Positions 16,462-25,191 of a stretch of DNA of 64,000 nt are shown piece by piece (the stretch's first letter is position 1; each line of letters starts with the position of its first letter). Under the pieces are notes generated by a model that saw only the letters and a program-made list of their open reading frames with translations, did not search any database and was not told where the DNA came from. The stretch spans positions 213,089 to 277,088 of the forward strand of contig NZ_VNIB01000003.1 in NCBI RefSeq assembly GCF_008124615.1. Reading direction: 5' to 3'. The translations under genes were made by a program, and so were the position numbers. This stretch comes from Geothermobacter ehrlichii (GTDB taxonomy: Bacteria > Desulfobacterota > Desulfuromonadia > Desulfuromonadales > Geothermobacteraceae).

Positions 16462-16920
16462 TTATTTGCAGGTGCAGTTCTTCAGTACTTTCGCCGTTTC
16501 GGCCGTATCGACGTTGCCGTGGTACTGACCGTCGACGACCATCACCGGTCCCAGGGCGCAGCAGCCGAGACAGTTGACGGTCTCGACGCTGAAATTCAGC
16601 TCGGGATCGGTTTCGCCGGGGCCGACGCCGGTCACCTCGCGCACGGTATCGAGAATCCGCTCCGCGCCGCGAACGTGGCAGGCGGTGCCCATGCAGACAT
16701 GGACCTCGTGGCGGCCCCGGGGGACCAGGCTGAAGGTCTTGTAGAAGGTGGTGATGTGCCGGATGCGGCTCATAGGAACGTTCAGCCGCTCGCTGACCCT
16801 GACCAGTGCCTCGTGAGGCAGCCAGTTGTTCTTGCTCTGGATTTCCAGCAGCACCTGGATCAGCGAGCCGGCCTCGCCCTGGTGCCTGTCGATAATCTGA
16901 TCGATGGTTCCGATGTCCAT
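16462..16920 (-). CDS. bamG: BamG: NuoE-like [2Fe-2S] subunit
   Basis: A 152-residue NuoE homologue. A helical N-terminus (TIDQIIDRHQGEAGSLIQVL) is followed by the thioredoxin-like domain with the four cluster cysteines in HVCMGTACHVRG and VNCLGCCALGPV. The ATG at 16920 was chosen because AGGA lies 6 nt upstream; an in-frame ATG 15 nt earlier has no clear ribosome binding site. It pairs with BamH and BamI as a NuoEFG-like module. Confidence 0.9.
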   Translation of the reverse strand: MDIGTIDQIIDRHQGEAGSLIQVLLEIQSKNNWLPHEALVRVSERLNVPMSRIRHITTFYKTFSLVPRGRHEVHVCMGTACHVRGAERILDTVREVTGVGPGETDPELNFSVETVNCLGCCALGPVMVVDGQYHGNVDTAETAKVLKNCTCK

Positions 16921-16987
16921 GGAGTTCCTCTTCATTCCGGAATCTGTGGCAAAAGCAGGTTGCCGTAAAGCCCGTCAGTGTACCCTC

Positions 16988-17752
16988 TCACGCCAGGGCG
17001 AAGCGTTTCTGCTTCTCGTCGAACCGGACCAGCCCGTACATGGTCGAATTCTTCAGGTGCCTGGCCGCCTCGGCTGGCGGCAGGTCGAGGGCCTGGGCGA
17101 TTTCCCCGCTGGAGAGCTGCCGGTCCCGCAGCAGCAGCGTCAGCAGGGTGATGTTCAGCTTGTCGAGCAGCAGCTCCCTGAACAGCCGGTCGAAGTCCTC
17201 GCCGGCGAAATAGTCGGCATACTCCTCCTGGGTGGCGAATCTCACTCGCAGCCGTTCACGCTCCACCAGCTTGATGTAGGGCACCATCCTGTTCAGTGCT
17301 TCCAGCTTGAGCTTCAGGGTATCCCGGTCGAGGCCTTCGCCCTCGCCGAGCGGACCGAAGCCCTTGAGCTGCCTGCCGAAGTCGTTCATCACCTCGGCAT
17401 AGCGGGCCCCTTCCGAGGCGGCGATCCATTCGAGCCGCAGCCGCAGCGGATTGACCCCGATCTGTTCGAGAAGCTTGCGGCACAGGTGCATGTTGAACAG
17501 AGCGTCGTAGTTCCCCTCGGTAACGTAGTGACACTCGCCCGGCCAGCAGCCGCCGATGAAGACCCCGTCCGCGCCCCGTGCAAAGGCGCGCAGCACGAAG
17601 GAGAGGTCGACCCGGCCGGTGCACATGACCCGGATGATCTTGGTTTCAGTGGTGTATTGTTGCCTGGAAACTCCAGACAGGTCCGCAGCCGCGTACGCTC
17701 ACCAGGTGCACAGAAAGCCGATGACGTTGGGCCTGTACTCAAATCCTGCCAT
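16988..17752 (-). CDS. bamF: BamF: MvhD-like subunit with in-frame UGA read as selenocysteine
   Basis: A 254-residue product if the UGA at 17701-17699 (codon 18) is read through. The N-terminus reads MAGFEYRPNVIGFLCTW-U-AYAAADL, matching the MvhD/FrhD motif F-x-C-x-W-C-x-Y-x-x-A-D with selenocysteine in place of the second cysteine. Other conserved elements are RVMCTGRVDLSFVL and FIGGCWPGECHYV. Without readthrough the protein would begin at an internal ATG near codon 43 and lose a cluster ligand, so termination is unlikely to be the real outcome. A SECIS-like hairpin follows the UGA. GGAGG sits upstream of the ATG. MvhD-type proteins shuttle electrons between a hydrogenase-like module and HdrA, here between BamGHI and BamE. 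Selenium-dependent BamF proteins are known in some class II benzoyl-CoA reductase clusters. Confidence 0.9.
17661..17679 (-). other. SECIS-like hairpin downstream of the bamF UGA
   Basis: Transcribed on the minus strand: an 8-bp fully paired stem TGTCTGGA / TCCAGGCA (one G-T pair) with a GTT apical loop whose first base is G. The loop begins 27 nt after the UGA, inside the 16-37 nt range usual for bacterial SECIS elements. It lies within the bamF coding sequence, as bacterial SECIS elements do. Confidence 0.75.
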
Positions 17753-17931
17753 GGTTTCCTCCTTTCATGGGTAGGGCTGATGAAAAACGCTCATCTGCGG
17801 CGTTGCCCCCATCCCTTGTCAACGACGTATCTTTCGGTACGCCTTGTTCTCCGGGATTCCGGCCGCCCAGCATCCGGACATTCTTGATCAGCCTGTGGTC
17901 TTTTCACTCAACAGTCCATGAGCCGGTTGTC
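17753..17931. other. bamF-bamE intergenic spacer with repeat-like sequence
   Basis: A 179-bp gap in an otherwise tight operon. It holds the bamF ribosome binding site and a stretch around 17777-17840 (GATGAAAAACGCTCATCTGC and following) whose wording resembles dispersed intergenic repeats remembered from Geobacter-type genomes. No gene is seen. Confidence 0.35.
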
Positions 17932-20900
17932 CTACGGAATCGCCTCGTCGATCTGGGCGATGATTTCGTCGTCGGTGTAGTGCTTCAGGTAGATCGCGCC
18001 GGTTGGGCACTTGGCGTTGCACAGTCCGTCGCCCTTGCAGAGCACCGGTTCGACCCGCGCCTTTTTCCCCTGTGGCGTCTGGTGGAAGCTGATCGCGTCG
18101 TAGGTGCAGGCGCTGATGCAGGCGCCGCAGGAGATGCAGGCGTATTCGTTGACGTCGCAGACCGCGCCCGAGGCGGTGACCGAGTCGCCCGACAGGATAC
18201 TGACGGCGCGGCCGGCAGCGCCGTAGGCCTGGTTGATGGTTTCGTGGATATGCTTCGGATACTGCGCGGTTCCGCAGAGGAAGACGCCGTCGGCGGCGAA
18301 GTCGACCGGCCGCAGCTTGACGTGGGCTTCCTGGAAGAAGCCGTCGGGATTCATCGAGACCTTGAACAGCCGTGCCAGCTCCCGACTGCCCTTCGCCGGA
18401 ACGATGGCCGCCGACAGGACGAGCAGGTCGGCTTCCAGCTCCAGTCGCTGCCCCAGCACCGGGTCGGGGACGGTGATCTTCAGCCCGTTGCCGGCCGCTT
18501 CGACCTGCGGCTTGTTGTCCGGCTCGAAGCGGATGAACTTGATGTCCAGCTCGGCGGCTCTGCGGTAGTGATCCTCCTTGAAGCCGTAGGTGCGCATGTC
18601 GCGGTAGAGGATGTGAATGTCGATCTCCGGGTTGCGCTCCTTCAGCTTCAGGGCGTTCTTGACCGCCTGGCCGCAGCAGACCCGGCTGCAGTAGTTTCGG
18701 CCCTCTTCGCGGCAGCCGACGCACTGGATCATGACCAGGCTGCCGGCGGCGTTGACCCGGTCGCTGTCGGTGACGATTTCCTTCTCCAGCTCGAGCTGGG
18801 TCAGGACCCGCTCGTTCTCGCCGTAGAGGTATTCGTCGGGACGGTGCTGTTCGGCACCGGTGGCGACGACGGCGATGCCGTGCCGGATCGTCTGCAGCCG
18901 TCCGCCCTCACGCTCGATGGTGGTCTCGAAGTTGCCGATGTAGCCGGTGACGTCGCGGATGCTGGCGTCGGTGGCGACATGGATGCGCGGATTGCGGTAG
19001 ACCTTGCGGATCAGCTCCTGCAGGTGGGCCTGAACGTCCATCCCCTCGAGGGTGTAGTAGATGTTTCGCGCCATGCCGCCCAGGTCGGAATCCCGCTCCA
19101 CCAGATAGATTTCGTAGCCCTGTTCGGCCATGTTCAGGGCACTGGTCATGCCGGCCAGGCCGCCGCCGATCACCAGGGCCCGCTTGTCGACCGGCAGCTC
19201 GAATTCCTGCAGCGCTTCCAGGTGCGCCGCCCGGGCCACCGACATGCGGATGATGTCCTTGGCCTTTTCGGTGGCGTTCTCCTTCTCCTTGGAGTGGACC
19301 CAGGAGCAGTGTTCGCGGATGTTGGCGAACTCGAAAAAGTAGGGATTGAGCCCTGCCTCGCGGCAGGTATCCCGGAACAGCGGCTCGTGGGTGCGCGGCG
19401 TGCAGGCCGCCAGCACCAGGCGGTTGAGGCCCTTTTCGACGATGGCGTCGGAGATCTGCTTGGCGTTTTCGGTGGAGCAGGCGAACAGGTTCTCGCCCGC
19501 CCAGGTGACGTGCTCCAGGGTGGCGGCGTATTCGACCACCGCCGGGATGTCGACCACCCGGCCGATGTTGGCCCCGCAGTGGCAGACCACCACCCCGATG
19601 CGGGGTTCTTCCTGCGAGACGTCCCGTTCCGGTGGATAGACCCGCTCGCGGCTCAGCCGGTGGCGGCGATGATTGAGCAGCTTGCCGCACAGGGCGTCGG
19701 CGCCGCTGGCGGTAACCACCGCCTCGGGGATGTCCATCGGCCCCTGGAAGGCGCCGCTGACGAATACCCCCTTGCGGCTGGTCAGGATCGGGTTGCGCGG
19801 GTCGGTCCTGCAGAAACCGTGCTCGTTCAGCTCGATGCCGAACTTCTGCGCCAGTTCCTTGTTGCCGGCCGGCGGATTCAGCCCGACCGACAGCACCACC
19901 AGCTCGAACTCCTCTTCCTTCACCCCCCCGTCGAAGGTCGAATAGCGGATGGTGACGTTCTTGGTCTTCGGATCCTCGCGGACGACGGTGACGTAACTGC
20001 GGATGAAACGGACATCCTCCAGTTTCTCGGCCCGCTGGTAGAAACGCTCGAAGTCCTTGCCGAAGGCGCGGATATCGTTGTGGAAGATGGTGGCGTCGAG
20101 CCCGCTGTCATGGTCCTTGGCCAGAATCACCTGCTTCTGGGTGTAGGTGCAGCAGACGGCCGAGCAGTAGCTGTTGCCGCCGGGAATCACCTGGCGCGAA
20201 CCGACACACTGGATCCAGGCGATCTTTTTCGGGTGCGTCAGGTCGGACGGCCGCAGGACTTCGCCCTCGAAGGGGCCGGTGGAGCAGAGCAGCCGCTCGA
20301 AATCGAGGCTGGTGACGACGTTCTCCATCCGCCCGTAGCCGAAGTCGTTGCGCAGCTTCGGGTCGAAGGTGTCGTAGCCGGGGGAGAGCAGGATGGCGCC
20401 GACCTCGACCTCGAACTGCTCCGGCTTCTGGTGCAGGTCGATCGCCCTGGTCTTGCAGACGCCGACACAGATCTGGCACTTCTCTTCCTTCAGGTAGAGG
20501 CAGGTTTCGGGGTCGACGTAGGTGACCAGCGGCACCGCCTGCGAAAAGTGGATGTGCACCGCCTTGTTGGTCGACAGCCCCTGGTTGAAGGGATCGGGGA
20601 TTTCGACCGGGCAGTAGTCGACGCAGATGTTGCAGCCGGTGCATTTCTCCTCGACGATGTAGCGCGGCTTTTTGCTCAGGGTGACCCTGAAGTCGCCCGC
20701 TTCGCCCTCGACCCGTTCGACTTCGGTGTAGGTCAGGATTTCGATATTCGGGTTGCGGGAACACTCGATGAACTTGGGCGACTCGATGCACATCGAGCAG
20801 TCGTTGGTGGGGAAGGTCTTGTCCAGCTGGGCCATCTTGCCGCCGAGGGCCGGCGACTTGTCGACCAGGAAAACCCGGAAACCCGAATCGGCGAGGTCGA

Positions 20901-20988
20901 GCGAGGCCTGGATGCCGCTGATGCCGCCGCCGACAACCAGGACATCGCCCTTGTCCGCGGAATGTCTCGCTGCTGGTCTGTTTGCCAT
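17932..20988 (-). CDS. bamE: BamE: large HdrA-like flavoprotein, two fused halves
   Basis: A 1018-residue protein made of two HdrA-like halves. The first half has an FAD motif VLVVGGGISGIQASLDLADS, then NDCSMCIESPKFIECSRN, and the cluster motifs CTGCNICVDYCPVEIP and CQICVGVCKTRAI. The second begins near VVVCHCGANIGRVVDI, contains CTPRTHEPLFRDTCREAG, and a second FAD motif ALVIGGGLAGMTSALNMAEQ. The C-terminus has two [4Fe-4S] motifs, CISCGACISACTYDAI and CKGDGLCNAKCPTGAI. The ATG at 20988 has GGAAGGA in front; the open frame runs further upstream without family resemblance. HdrA-type flavins can bifurcate electrons, so BamE is the likely place where high- and low-potential electrons are split for BamBC. 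Confidence 0.92.
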   Translation of the reverse strand: MANRPAARHSADKGDVLVVGGGISGIQASLDLADSGFRVFLVDKSPALGGKMAQLDKTFPTNDCSMCIESPKFIECSRNPNIEILTYTEVERVEGEAGDFRVTLSKKPRYIVEEKCTGCNICVDYCPVEIPDPFNQGLSTNKAVHIHFSQAVPLVTYVDPETCLYLKEEKCQICVGVCKTRAIDLHQKPEQFEVEVGAILLSPGYDTFDPKLRNDFGYGRMENVVTSLDFERLLCSTGPFEGEVLRPSDLTHPKKIAWIQCVGSRQVIPGGNSYCSAVCCTYTQKQVILAKDHDSGLDATIFHNDIRAFGKDFERFYQRAEKLEDVRFIRSYVTVVREDPKTKNVTIRYSTFDGGVKEEEFELVVLSVGLNPPAGNKELAQKFGIELNEHGFCRTDPRNPILTSRKGVFVSGAFQGPMDIPEAVVTASGADALCGKLLNHRRHRLSRERVYPPERDVSQEEPRIGVVVCHCGANIGRVVDIPAVVEYAATLEHVTWAGENLFACSTENAKQISDAIVEKGLNRLVLAACTPRTHEPLFRDTCREAGLNPYFFEFANIREHCSWVHSKEKENATEKAKDIIRMSVARAAHLEALQEFELPVDKRALVIGGGLAGMTSALNMAEQGYEIYLVERDSDLGGMARNIYYTLEGMDVQAHLQELIRKVYRNPRIHVATDASIRDVTGYIGNFETTIEREGGRLQTIRHGIAVVATGAEQHRPDEYLYGENERVLTQLELEKEIVTDSDRVNAAGSLVMIQCVGCREEGRNYCSRVCCGQAVKNALKLKERNPEIDIHILYRDMRTYGFKEDHYRRAAELDIKFIRFEPDNKPQVEAAGNGLKITVPDPVLGQRLELEADLLVLSAAIVPAKGSRELARLFKVSMNPDGFFQEAHVKLRPVDFAADGVFLCGTAQYPKHIHETINQAYGAAGRAVSILSGDSVTASGAVCDVNEYACISCGACISACTYDAISFHQTPQGKKARVEPVLCKGDGLCNAKCPTGAIYLKHYTDDEIIAQIDEAIP

Positions 20989-21005
20989 GATTCTTCCTTC
21001 CATGC

Positions 21006-22157
21006 TCAGAGCACGGCCTGAACTATTTCCGTGAGATCCTTGATTTCCAGCGCCTCGTTCTCGTCGAGATCGAGACTGCTGTCGGTGAAGTTGGTGATGC
21101 AGTAGGGACACGAGGTCACCAGCACTTCGGCGCCGGCCTCGACCGCCTGTCTGACGCGCAGATCGGCGAAGCGGTCCTCCTTGGGGGTCTCCATCCAGAT
21201 CCGCCCGCCGCCGCCGCCGCAGCAGAGACTGTTTTCGCGCGCATCGGCCATCTCGTTCAGCTGAAGGCCGGGGATCCTGCCCAGCACCTCGCGCGGGGCG
21301 TCGTAGATGCCGTTGTGCCGGCCCAGGTAGCAGGGATCGTGGTAGGTGACCCTTTTCGGATACTCGCCCTTCAGCTCCAGCCGCCCCTCGGCGATCAGCT
21401 CGGCGATCAGCTCAGAGATGAACATCACCTCGAAGTTGACCATGAATTCGGGATACTCGTTCCTGAAGGTGTGGTAGCAATGGGGCGAGGAGACCAGCAC
21501 CTTCTTCACCCCGCGTTCGATGAAGGCCTTGATGTTGTCCCTGGCCAGGCGCTTGAACAGGTCTTCGTTGCCGGTCTTGCGGATGCTCTCGCCGCAGCAG
21601 TTCTCCGCGGCGCCGAGAATGCCGAAATCGACCCCGGCCTTCTGCAGGATGGCGGCGGTGGCGGCCGCGACCTGGCGCATCCGCGGGTCGTAGCTCAGGT
21701 AGCAGCCGGTGAAGTAGAGGATCTCCATCCCCTCGGAGTAGGGCTTGACCGCCAGGTCTTTGGCCCAGTCGGCGCGCTTTTCGCGCTCGCCGCCGAGGGA
21801 GTTGCCTTCGGAGGTCAGGCTGGCGACGACGTTCTGCACCGGGGCGACATGGCCCGGATAGACGTCGTATTCGGCGGCGATCCGGCGCAGCGCCACCCCG
21901 GCCTCGATCTGGTTCACTCCGCGGGGACAGCGCTGGGGACAGGTGCCGCAGGTCGAGCAGCGCCACATCTCTTCCTTGTCGATCTCGGTCAGGCCGAAGG
22001 TCGCCTGGCGGACGAGCTTGCGCATGCTGAATTGCCGCACCCGGTTCCACGGACAGACGGCGTCACACAGTCCGCACTGGTAGCAGTACTTGAACGAATC
22101 GCCGCCGTTCTCCTTGATGACCTCGATGATTTCCCGTTCGGGGGCTACAGTTTCCAC
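21006..22157 (-). CDS. bamD: BamD: HdrD/GlpC-like CCG-domain iron-sulfur protein
   Basis: A 383-residue protein with an N-terminal two-cluster ferredoxin domain (CYQCGLCDAVCPW and CSTCGTCPQRCPRG). Two CCG domains follow, FTGCYLSYDP...ENCCGESIRK and YHDPCYLGRHNG...NSLCCGGGGGR, which in HdrB/D bind the non-cubane clusters that handle disulfide or electron transfer. The GTG at 22157 was chosen because AGGTG lies 5 nt upstream; an in-frame GTG at 22202 would add 15 residues but lacks a clear signal. The gap to bamC (215 bp with the chosen start) holds an inverted repeat, so bamD-I might also be expressed separately. It is expected to pair with BamE in an HdrABC-like module. Confidence 0.88.
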   Translation of the reverse strand: METVAPEREIIEVIKENGGDSFKYCYQCGLCDAVCPWNRVRQFSMRKLVRQATFGLTEIDKEEMWRCSTCGTCPQRCPRGVNQIEAGVALRRIAAEYDVYPGHVAPVQNVVASLTSEGNSLGGEREKRADWAKDLAVKPYSEGMEILYFTGCYLSYDPRMRQVAAATAAILQKAGVDFGILGAAENCCGESIRKTGNEDLFKRLARDNIKAFIERGVKKVLVSSPHCYHTFRNEYPEFMVNFEVMFISELIAELIAEGRLELKGEYPKRVTYHDPCYLGRHNGIYDAPREVLGRIPGLQLNEMADARENSLCCGGGGGRIWMETPKEDRFADLRVRQAVEAGAEVLVTSCPYCITNFTDSSLDLDENEALEIKDLTEIVQAVL

Positions 22158-22233
22158 GCTATCACCTGTTTCTGTTTGCAAACCTGCAAGTAAGTCCGCC
22201 ACCAGGACGCCGGGAGCACCAGGTGGGAAAAAG

Positions 22234-22348
22234 TTTTTTTAACGCAGAGACGGAGAGAGGCGGAGACTGAGAGAAGAGGCAAAATTCTTATCTGCTTTAT
22301 TGCGTTTCTCCGCGGGCTCTCCCTCTCTGCGACTCTGCGCTAAAAACG
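22234..22348. repeat. Intergenic imperfect inverted repeat (GCAGAG type)
   Basis: The left arm starts TTTTTTTAACGCAGAGACGG and the right arm, read as complement, starts TTTTTAGCGCAGAGTCGCAG. An outer pair around CACCAGG/CCTGGTG extends the element to about 22209-22370. It separates bamC from bamD. Confidence 0.8.
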
Positions 22349-22372
22349 GTCTCCCTGGTGCCTGGCGGTCGA

Positions 22373-22915
22373 CTAGCCCTTGTCTTTCGCCAGCTGTTCC
22401 ACCGTGTCGAGGATCTTGTCGAGGCCGTGCTTGTTGATCAGGGTTTCCAGACCGATTTCGATCTCGTCCGGCGCTTCCTCCTCCTCGACTTCCACCTCTT
22501 CTTCCCGCTCCTCGTAGGTCAGGGCGTCGACCAGACACCACTTGACGCACAGGGGCTCCTCTTCGCCTTCGCACATGTCGCATTTCAGCGGCAGGCCGGA
22601 GTCGGGTTCCTTGAACTCCTCCCGCGACGGACAGGCGGCGCGGCAGAAGGCGCACTCGTCGTATTCCTTGCCGTCGATGACGTACTTGTCGCGGCCGGCG
22701 CACTCGGCGACGGTGTATTCGCCGGCGTAGACCGGAACGTAGATGTCGCGCAGCGGATCGTGGATCACCCGGATGCGCGAGCGGGCCGGATTGTTGCTGC
22801 TGTATTTCGGCACGGCGTGGAAGGCGGAGCAGATGACCTCGCAGGCCCGGCAGCCGTTGCACTTGTCGACGTCGATCTTGATGTTCTTGATCGTTCTCTT
22901 CTTCATGCTGGTCAC
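22373..22915 (-). CDS. bamC: BamC: ferredoxin-like electron-transfer subunit of BamBC
   Basis: About 180 residues; the small subunit that brings electrons to the tungsten site of BamB. Cluster motifs are CNGCRACEVICSAFHAV near the N-terminus, CAGRDKY and CAFCRAACP in the middle, and LKCDMCEGEEEPLCVKWC. A strongly acidic linker (EEREEEVEVEEEEAPDE) precedes the C-terminal helix. GGGAGGA is 9 nt before the GTG at 22915, so that start is favoured; the ATG three codons later at 22906 is the alternative. The gene follows bamB with a gap of 17 nt. The layout resembles the ferredoxin-like subunits of HycB/AOR type used by class II benzoyl-CoA reductases. Confidence 0.88.
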   Translation of the reverse strand: MTSMKKRTIKNIKIDVDKCNGCRACEVICSAFHAVPKYSSNNPARSRIRVIHDPLRDIYVPVYAGEYTVAECAGRDKYVIDGKEYDECAFCRAACPSREEFKEPDSGLPLKCDMCEGEEEPLCVKWCLVDALTYEEREEEVEVEEEEAPDEIEIGLETLINKHGLDKILDTVEQLAKDKG

Positions 22916-22932
22916 GGTTCGCGTCCTCCCGG

Positions 22933-24948
22933 CTACTGGTTCGCTGTTTCCGTTACCGCCTCCCGGTTCTCGTCCGTGGCGGCCGTTTCGTCGTCGCTCA
23001 GGATCCCCCGCTCCAGGAACTCCCGGGCCACGTAGTCCAGGCCGAGCGACTCCAGGGTTTCCTTCGTTGGAATGCCCTCCTCGTTCCAGCCCTTGAATTT
23101 GTAGTAGGTGTCGAGCAGTTCCTTCTCCAGTTCCGGGAAGCGATGCTTCCAGTGGTTTTCCGGCGGCTTTTCGTCCTTGCGCCGCATCCCCCGGCGGATG
23201 TTGATCGCCCGCACCAGGGTCCGGTAGCGTTTCGCCGCCTCGGTCAGCTTCTCTTCGTCCATCGCAATGCCGGCGCCGGCGGAGATGAACTTTGGGTAGT
23301 TGTGGATGTGGTAGGGCGGCTTCAGCGGGAAGGAGGAGAGCCCGGCGCACTGGCCGAGAGCGTCGTCGATGTAGTGCATCCGCTCCTGCCAGTCGACGAT
23401 TTCACAGGTCATCTGCACCGTCGGGTAGTAGGGGATCGAGTTCTCGCCGCGCGGTTCCCAGTCGAGGAAGTACTGCTTGAACTTCTCGTCCGGCACCTGG
23501 ATCCAGTCCTTGACGAACTCCTCGCGCGCCTCGCGGCTGGGAAAGGGCGCCTGCGGAAACTGGCCCTCGATCTGGGTGATGTTGATCTTCTCGCCGGTGG
23601 AGTACATCAGGAAGTAGATCGGGTTGAGCATCGACAGCTTCAGGGGCAGCTGCTCGTGCTTCTTGATCGTGTTGTGGGCGTAGTCCTCGGCGCCGTTGCC
23701 GATCTCCTTCGCCGCCCAGTAGGTGCCTTTGGCCAGCGTGTCGCCGATGCCCTTGCGGTGGACGATCATGTCGAGCAGGTAGAAGAAGCGGCCCTCGTTG
23801 TCCTCAGGCATTCCGGGGAAGTCGTCCTTGCTCAGGATGCCGTTCTCCAGCAGCTCGAGGGCGAAGGCCATCACCTGCGGGGCGGAGAAGCCGTCCAGGC
23901 CGTACTCGGTGGCCTTCTGGGCGATGCGCAGGCCGAAATCGAGGTCCGAGTAGGCGGCCATGGTGTAGGTCAGCTTGGTGAAGCACTTCATCATGTAGGT
24001 CGGCAGCCCCGGCATCGAGATGGTTGCCCCGCACTTCATCGGGCAGTTGAAGCAGCTGATCAGCCGCGTGCGGGCCTTCTCCATGGTTTCGGTCCACTCT
24101 TTTTCGATCTCCTCGGTCCAGAAGCCCTTGCGGCGGGTGCGGGAGTTGCCCCACATGAAGTTTTCGGTGTGCCACTTCTCGTCGTGGATCTTCATCTCCT
24201 GCGGCGAGCCGAGCCCGGCCAGAATCGGCATCACCCCCGGGATCGGGTGTTCTTCGCGGTACTTGATGTACTCCAGAACCTCGTTGCACAGGGCCAAGAA
24301 CTCCTCCGGCCGGGCGACGCTGATGTCTTTGGTGCCGCGCACCGCGATCGCCTTGACCCCCTTGTCGCCCATGACGGCGCCGATACCGCCGCGGCTGGCG
24401 CTCGAGCGGCCCTGCTCGATGGAGGCGTAGTAGACCCGGTTTTCGCCGGCCAGGCCGATGGCCGCCACCTGGGCCCTGGGCTCGTTCAGCTCCCGCTTGA
24501 TGATTTCGGCGGTTTCGATGGCGCCCTTGCCCCGCAGGTGCGAGGCGTCGCGGATTTCGACCTTGTCGTTGTGGATCCACAGGTAGACCAGGTCGGGCGA
24601 CTTGCCTCGCAGCACGATCTTGTCGTAACCGGCGTACTTCAGCTCCGGGGCCCAGAAGCCGCCCATCATCGAAAAGGCCATCAGGCCGGTCTGCGGCGAG
24701 ATGGTCGAGACGATGGTCCGGTTGCAGCCGGTCGCCGGCGTGCCGCACAGCAGGCCGGCACCGAAGATCAGCAGATTGTCGGGGGAAAAGGCGTCGACCT
24801 CGGGGGGGACCCGGTCCCAGAGAAGCTTGGTATTGGTGCCCAGGCCCCCGAGATAGAGCTCGGTTTCTTTCGGATCGGTGGCCACCTTTTCTATGTTGCC
24901 CCGGGAAAGATCGATTTCGAGATTGATCCCTGTCTCTGCGTACCTCAT
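22933..24948 (-). CDS. bamB: BamB: tungsten benzoyl-CoA reductase, active-site subunit
   Basis: A 671-residue aldehyde:ferredoxin oxidoreductase-family enzyme. In characterised class II systems BamB reduces the ring of benzoyl-CoA to cyclohexa-1,5-diene-1-carbonyl-CoA at a W-bis-pyranopterin, without ATP. The AOR N-terminal domain (about 1-205) includes TPATGCNRTIVSTISPQTG and RSSASRGGIGAVMGDKGVKA. The [4Fe-4S] ligands are C299, C302, C306 (SCFNCPMKC) and C534 (LGQCAGLSS). Length matches known BamB. GGTAGGAAG lies just before the ATG, and the gene opens the whole bamB-I unit downstream of a predicted promoter. The neighbouring set bamC-I makes this identification far stronger than the AOR fold alone. 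Selectivity for benzoyl-CoA cannot be read directly. Confidence 0.92.
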   Translation of the reverse strand: MRYAETGINLEIDLSRGNIEKVATDPKETELYLGGLGTNTKLLWDRVPPEVDAFSPDNLLIFGAGLLCGTPATGCNRTIVSTISPQTGLMAFSMMGGFWAPELKYAGYDKIVLRGKSPDLVYLWIHNDKVEIRDASHLRGKGAIETAEIIKRELNEPRAQVAAIGLAGENRVYYASIEQGRSSASRGGIGAVMGDKGVKAIAVRGTKDISVARPEEFLALCNEVLEYIKYREEHPIPGVMPILAGLGSPQEMKIHDEKWHTENFMWGNSRTRRKGFWTEEIEKEWTETMEKARTRLISCFNCPMKCGATISMPGLPTYMMKCFTKLTYTMAAYSDLDFGLRIAQKATEYGLDGFSAPQVMAFALELLENGILSKDDFPGMPEDNEGRFFYLLDMIVHRKGIGDTLAKGTYWAAKEIGNGAEDYAHNTIKKHEQLPLKLSMLNPIYFLMYSTGEKINITQIEGQFPQAPFPSREAREEFVKDWIQVPDEKFKQYFLDWEPRGENSIPYYPTVQMTCEIVDWQERMHYIDDALGQCAGLSSFPLKPPYHIHNYPKFISAGAGIAMDEEKLTEAAKRYRTLVRAINIRRGMRRKDEKPPENHWKHRFPELEKELLDTYYKFKGWNEEGIPTKETLESLGLDYVAREFLERGILSDDETAATDENREAVTETANQ

Positions 24949-25037
24949 CTTCCTACCCCTTTGGAGAGTCCGGAATGGCTGGTTTTCCGGCCATTGCTCA
25001 TCGTCAGGCTGCTGTTGGAGAAACGGATGCAGGTAAA

Positions 25038-25066
25038 AAGGTACTGCAATGCTGAATTAAGGTCAA
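25038..25066 (-). promoter_or_regulatory. Predicted promoter of the bamB operon
   Basis: On the minus strand TTGACC (25066-25061) and TACCTT (25043-25038) are separated by 17 bp, about 90 bp upstream of the bamB ATG. No -24/-12 element was evident. Confidence 0.5.
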
Positions 25067-25148
25067 GACTAAAATATAACGGTGTTTGTGGTGGGGGCGA
25101 TGGAGACGGGAGCTGCATGGGAATTCTCTTGTCGGCAACTGGTGTTTA

Positions 25149-25164
25149 TGGTACCACAATACCA
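25149..25164. promoter_or_regulatory. Candidate operator in the bamB / GNAT-Rrf2 divergent region
   Basis: A 16-bp inverted repeat TGGTA-CCACAA-TACCA. The word GGTGTTTRTGG also occurs twice, 60 bp apart (25081 and 25141). The position between divergent genes and next to an Rrf2 regulator gene is suggestive only. Confidence 0.3.
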
Positions 25165-25191
25165 AGTTTTGAACGCCAGGGATATCCGAAC

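Noticed and set aside
16988..17626. A shorter bamF starting at the internal ATG
   Set aside because: It would lose the C-x-W-U/C motif and the N-terminal strand of the MvhD fold, while the upstream reading through UGA fits the family and has a SECIS-like hairpin.
17767..21021. A very long plus-strand open frame (over 1000 codons) opposite bamE
   Set aside because: It is the complementary reading of a well-conserved HdrA-like gene in GC-rich DNA, with biased repetitive composition and no recognisable domain.
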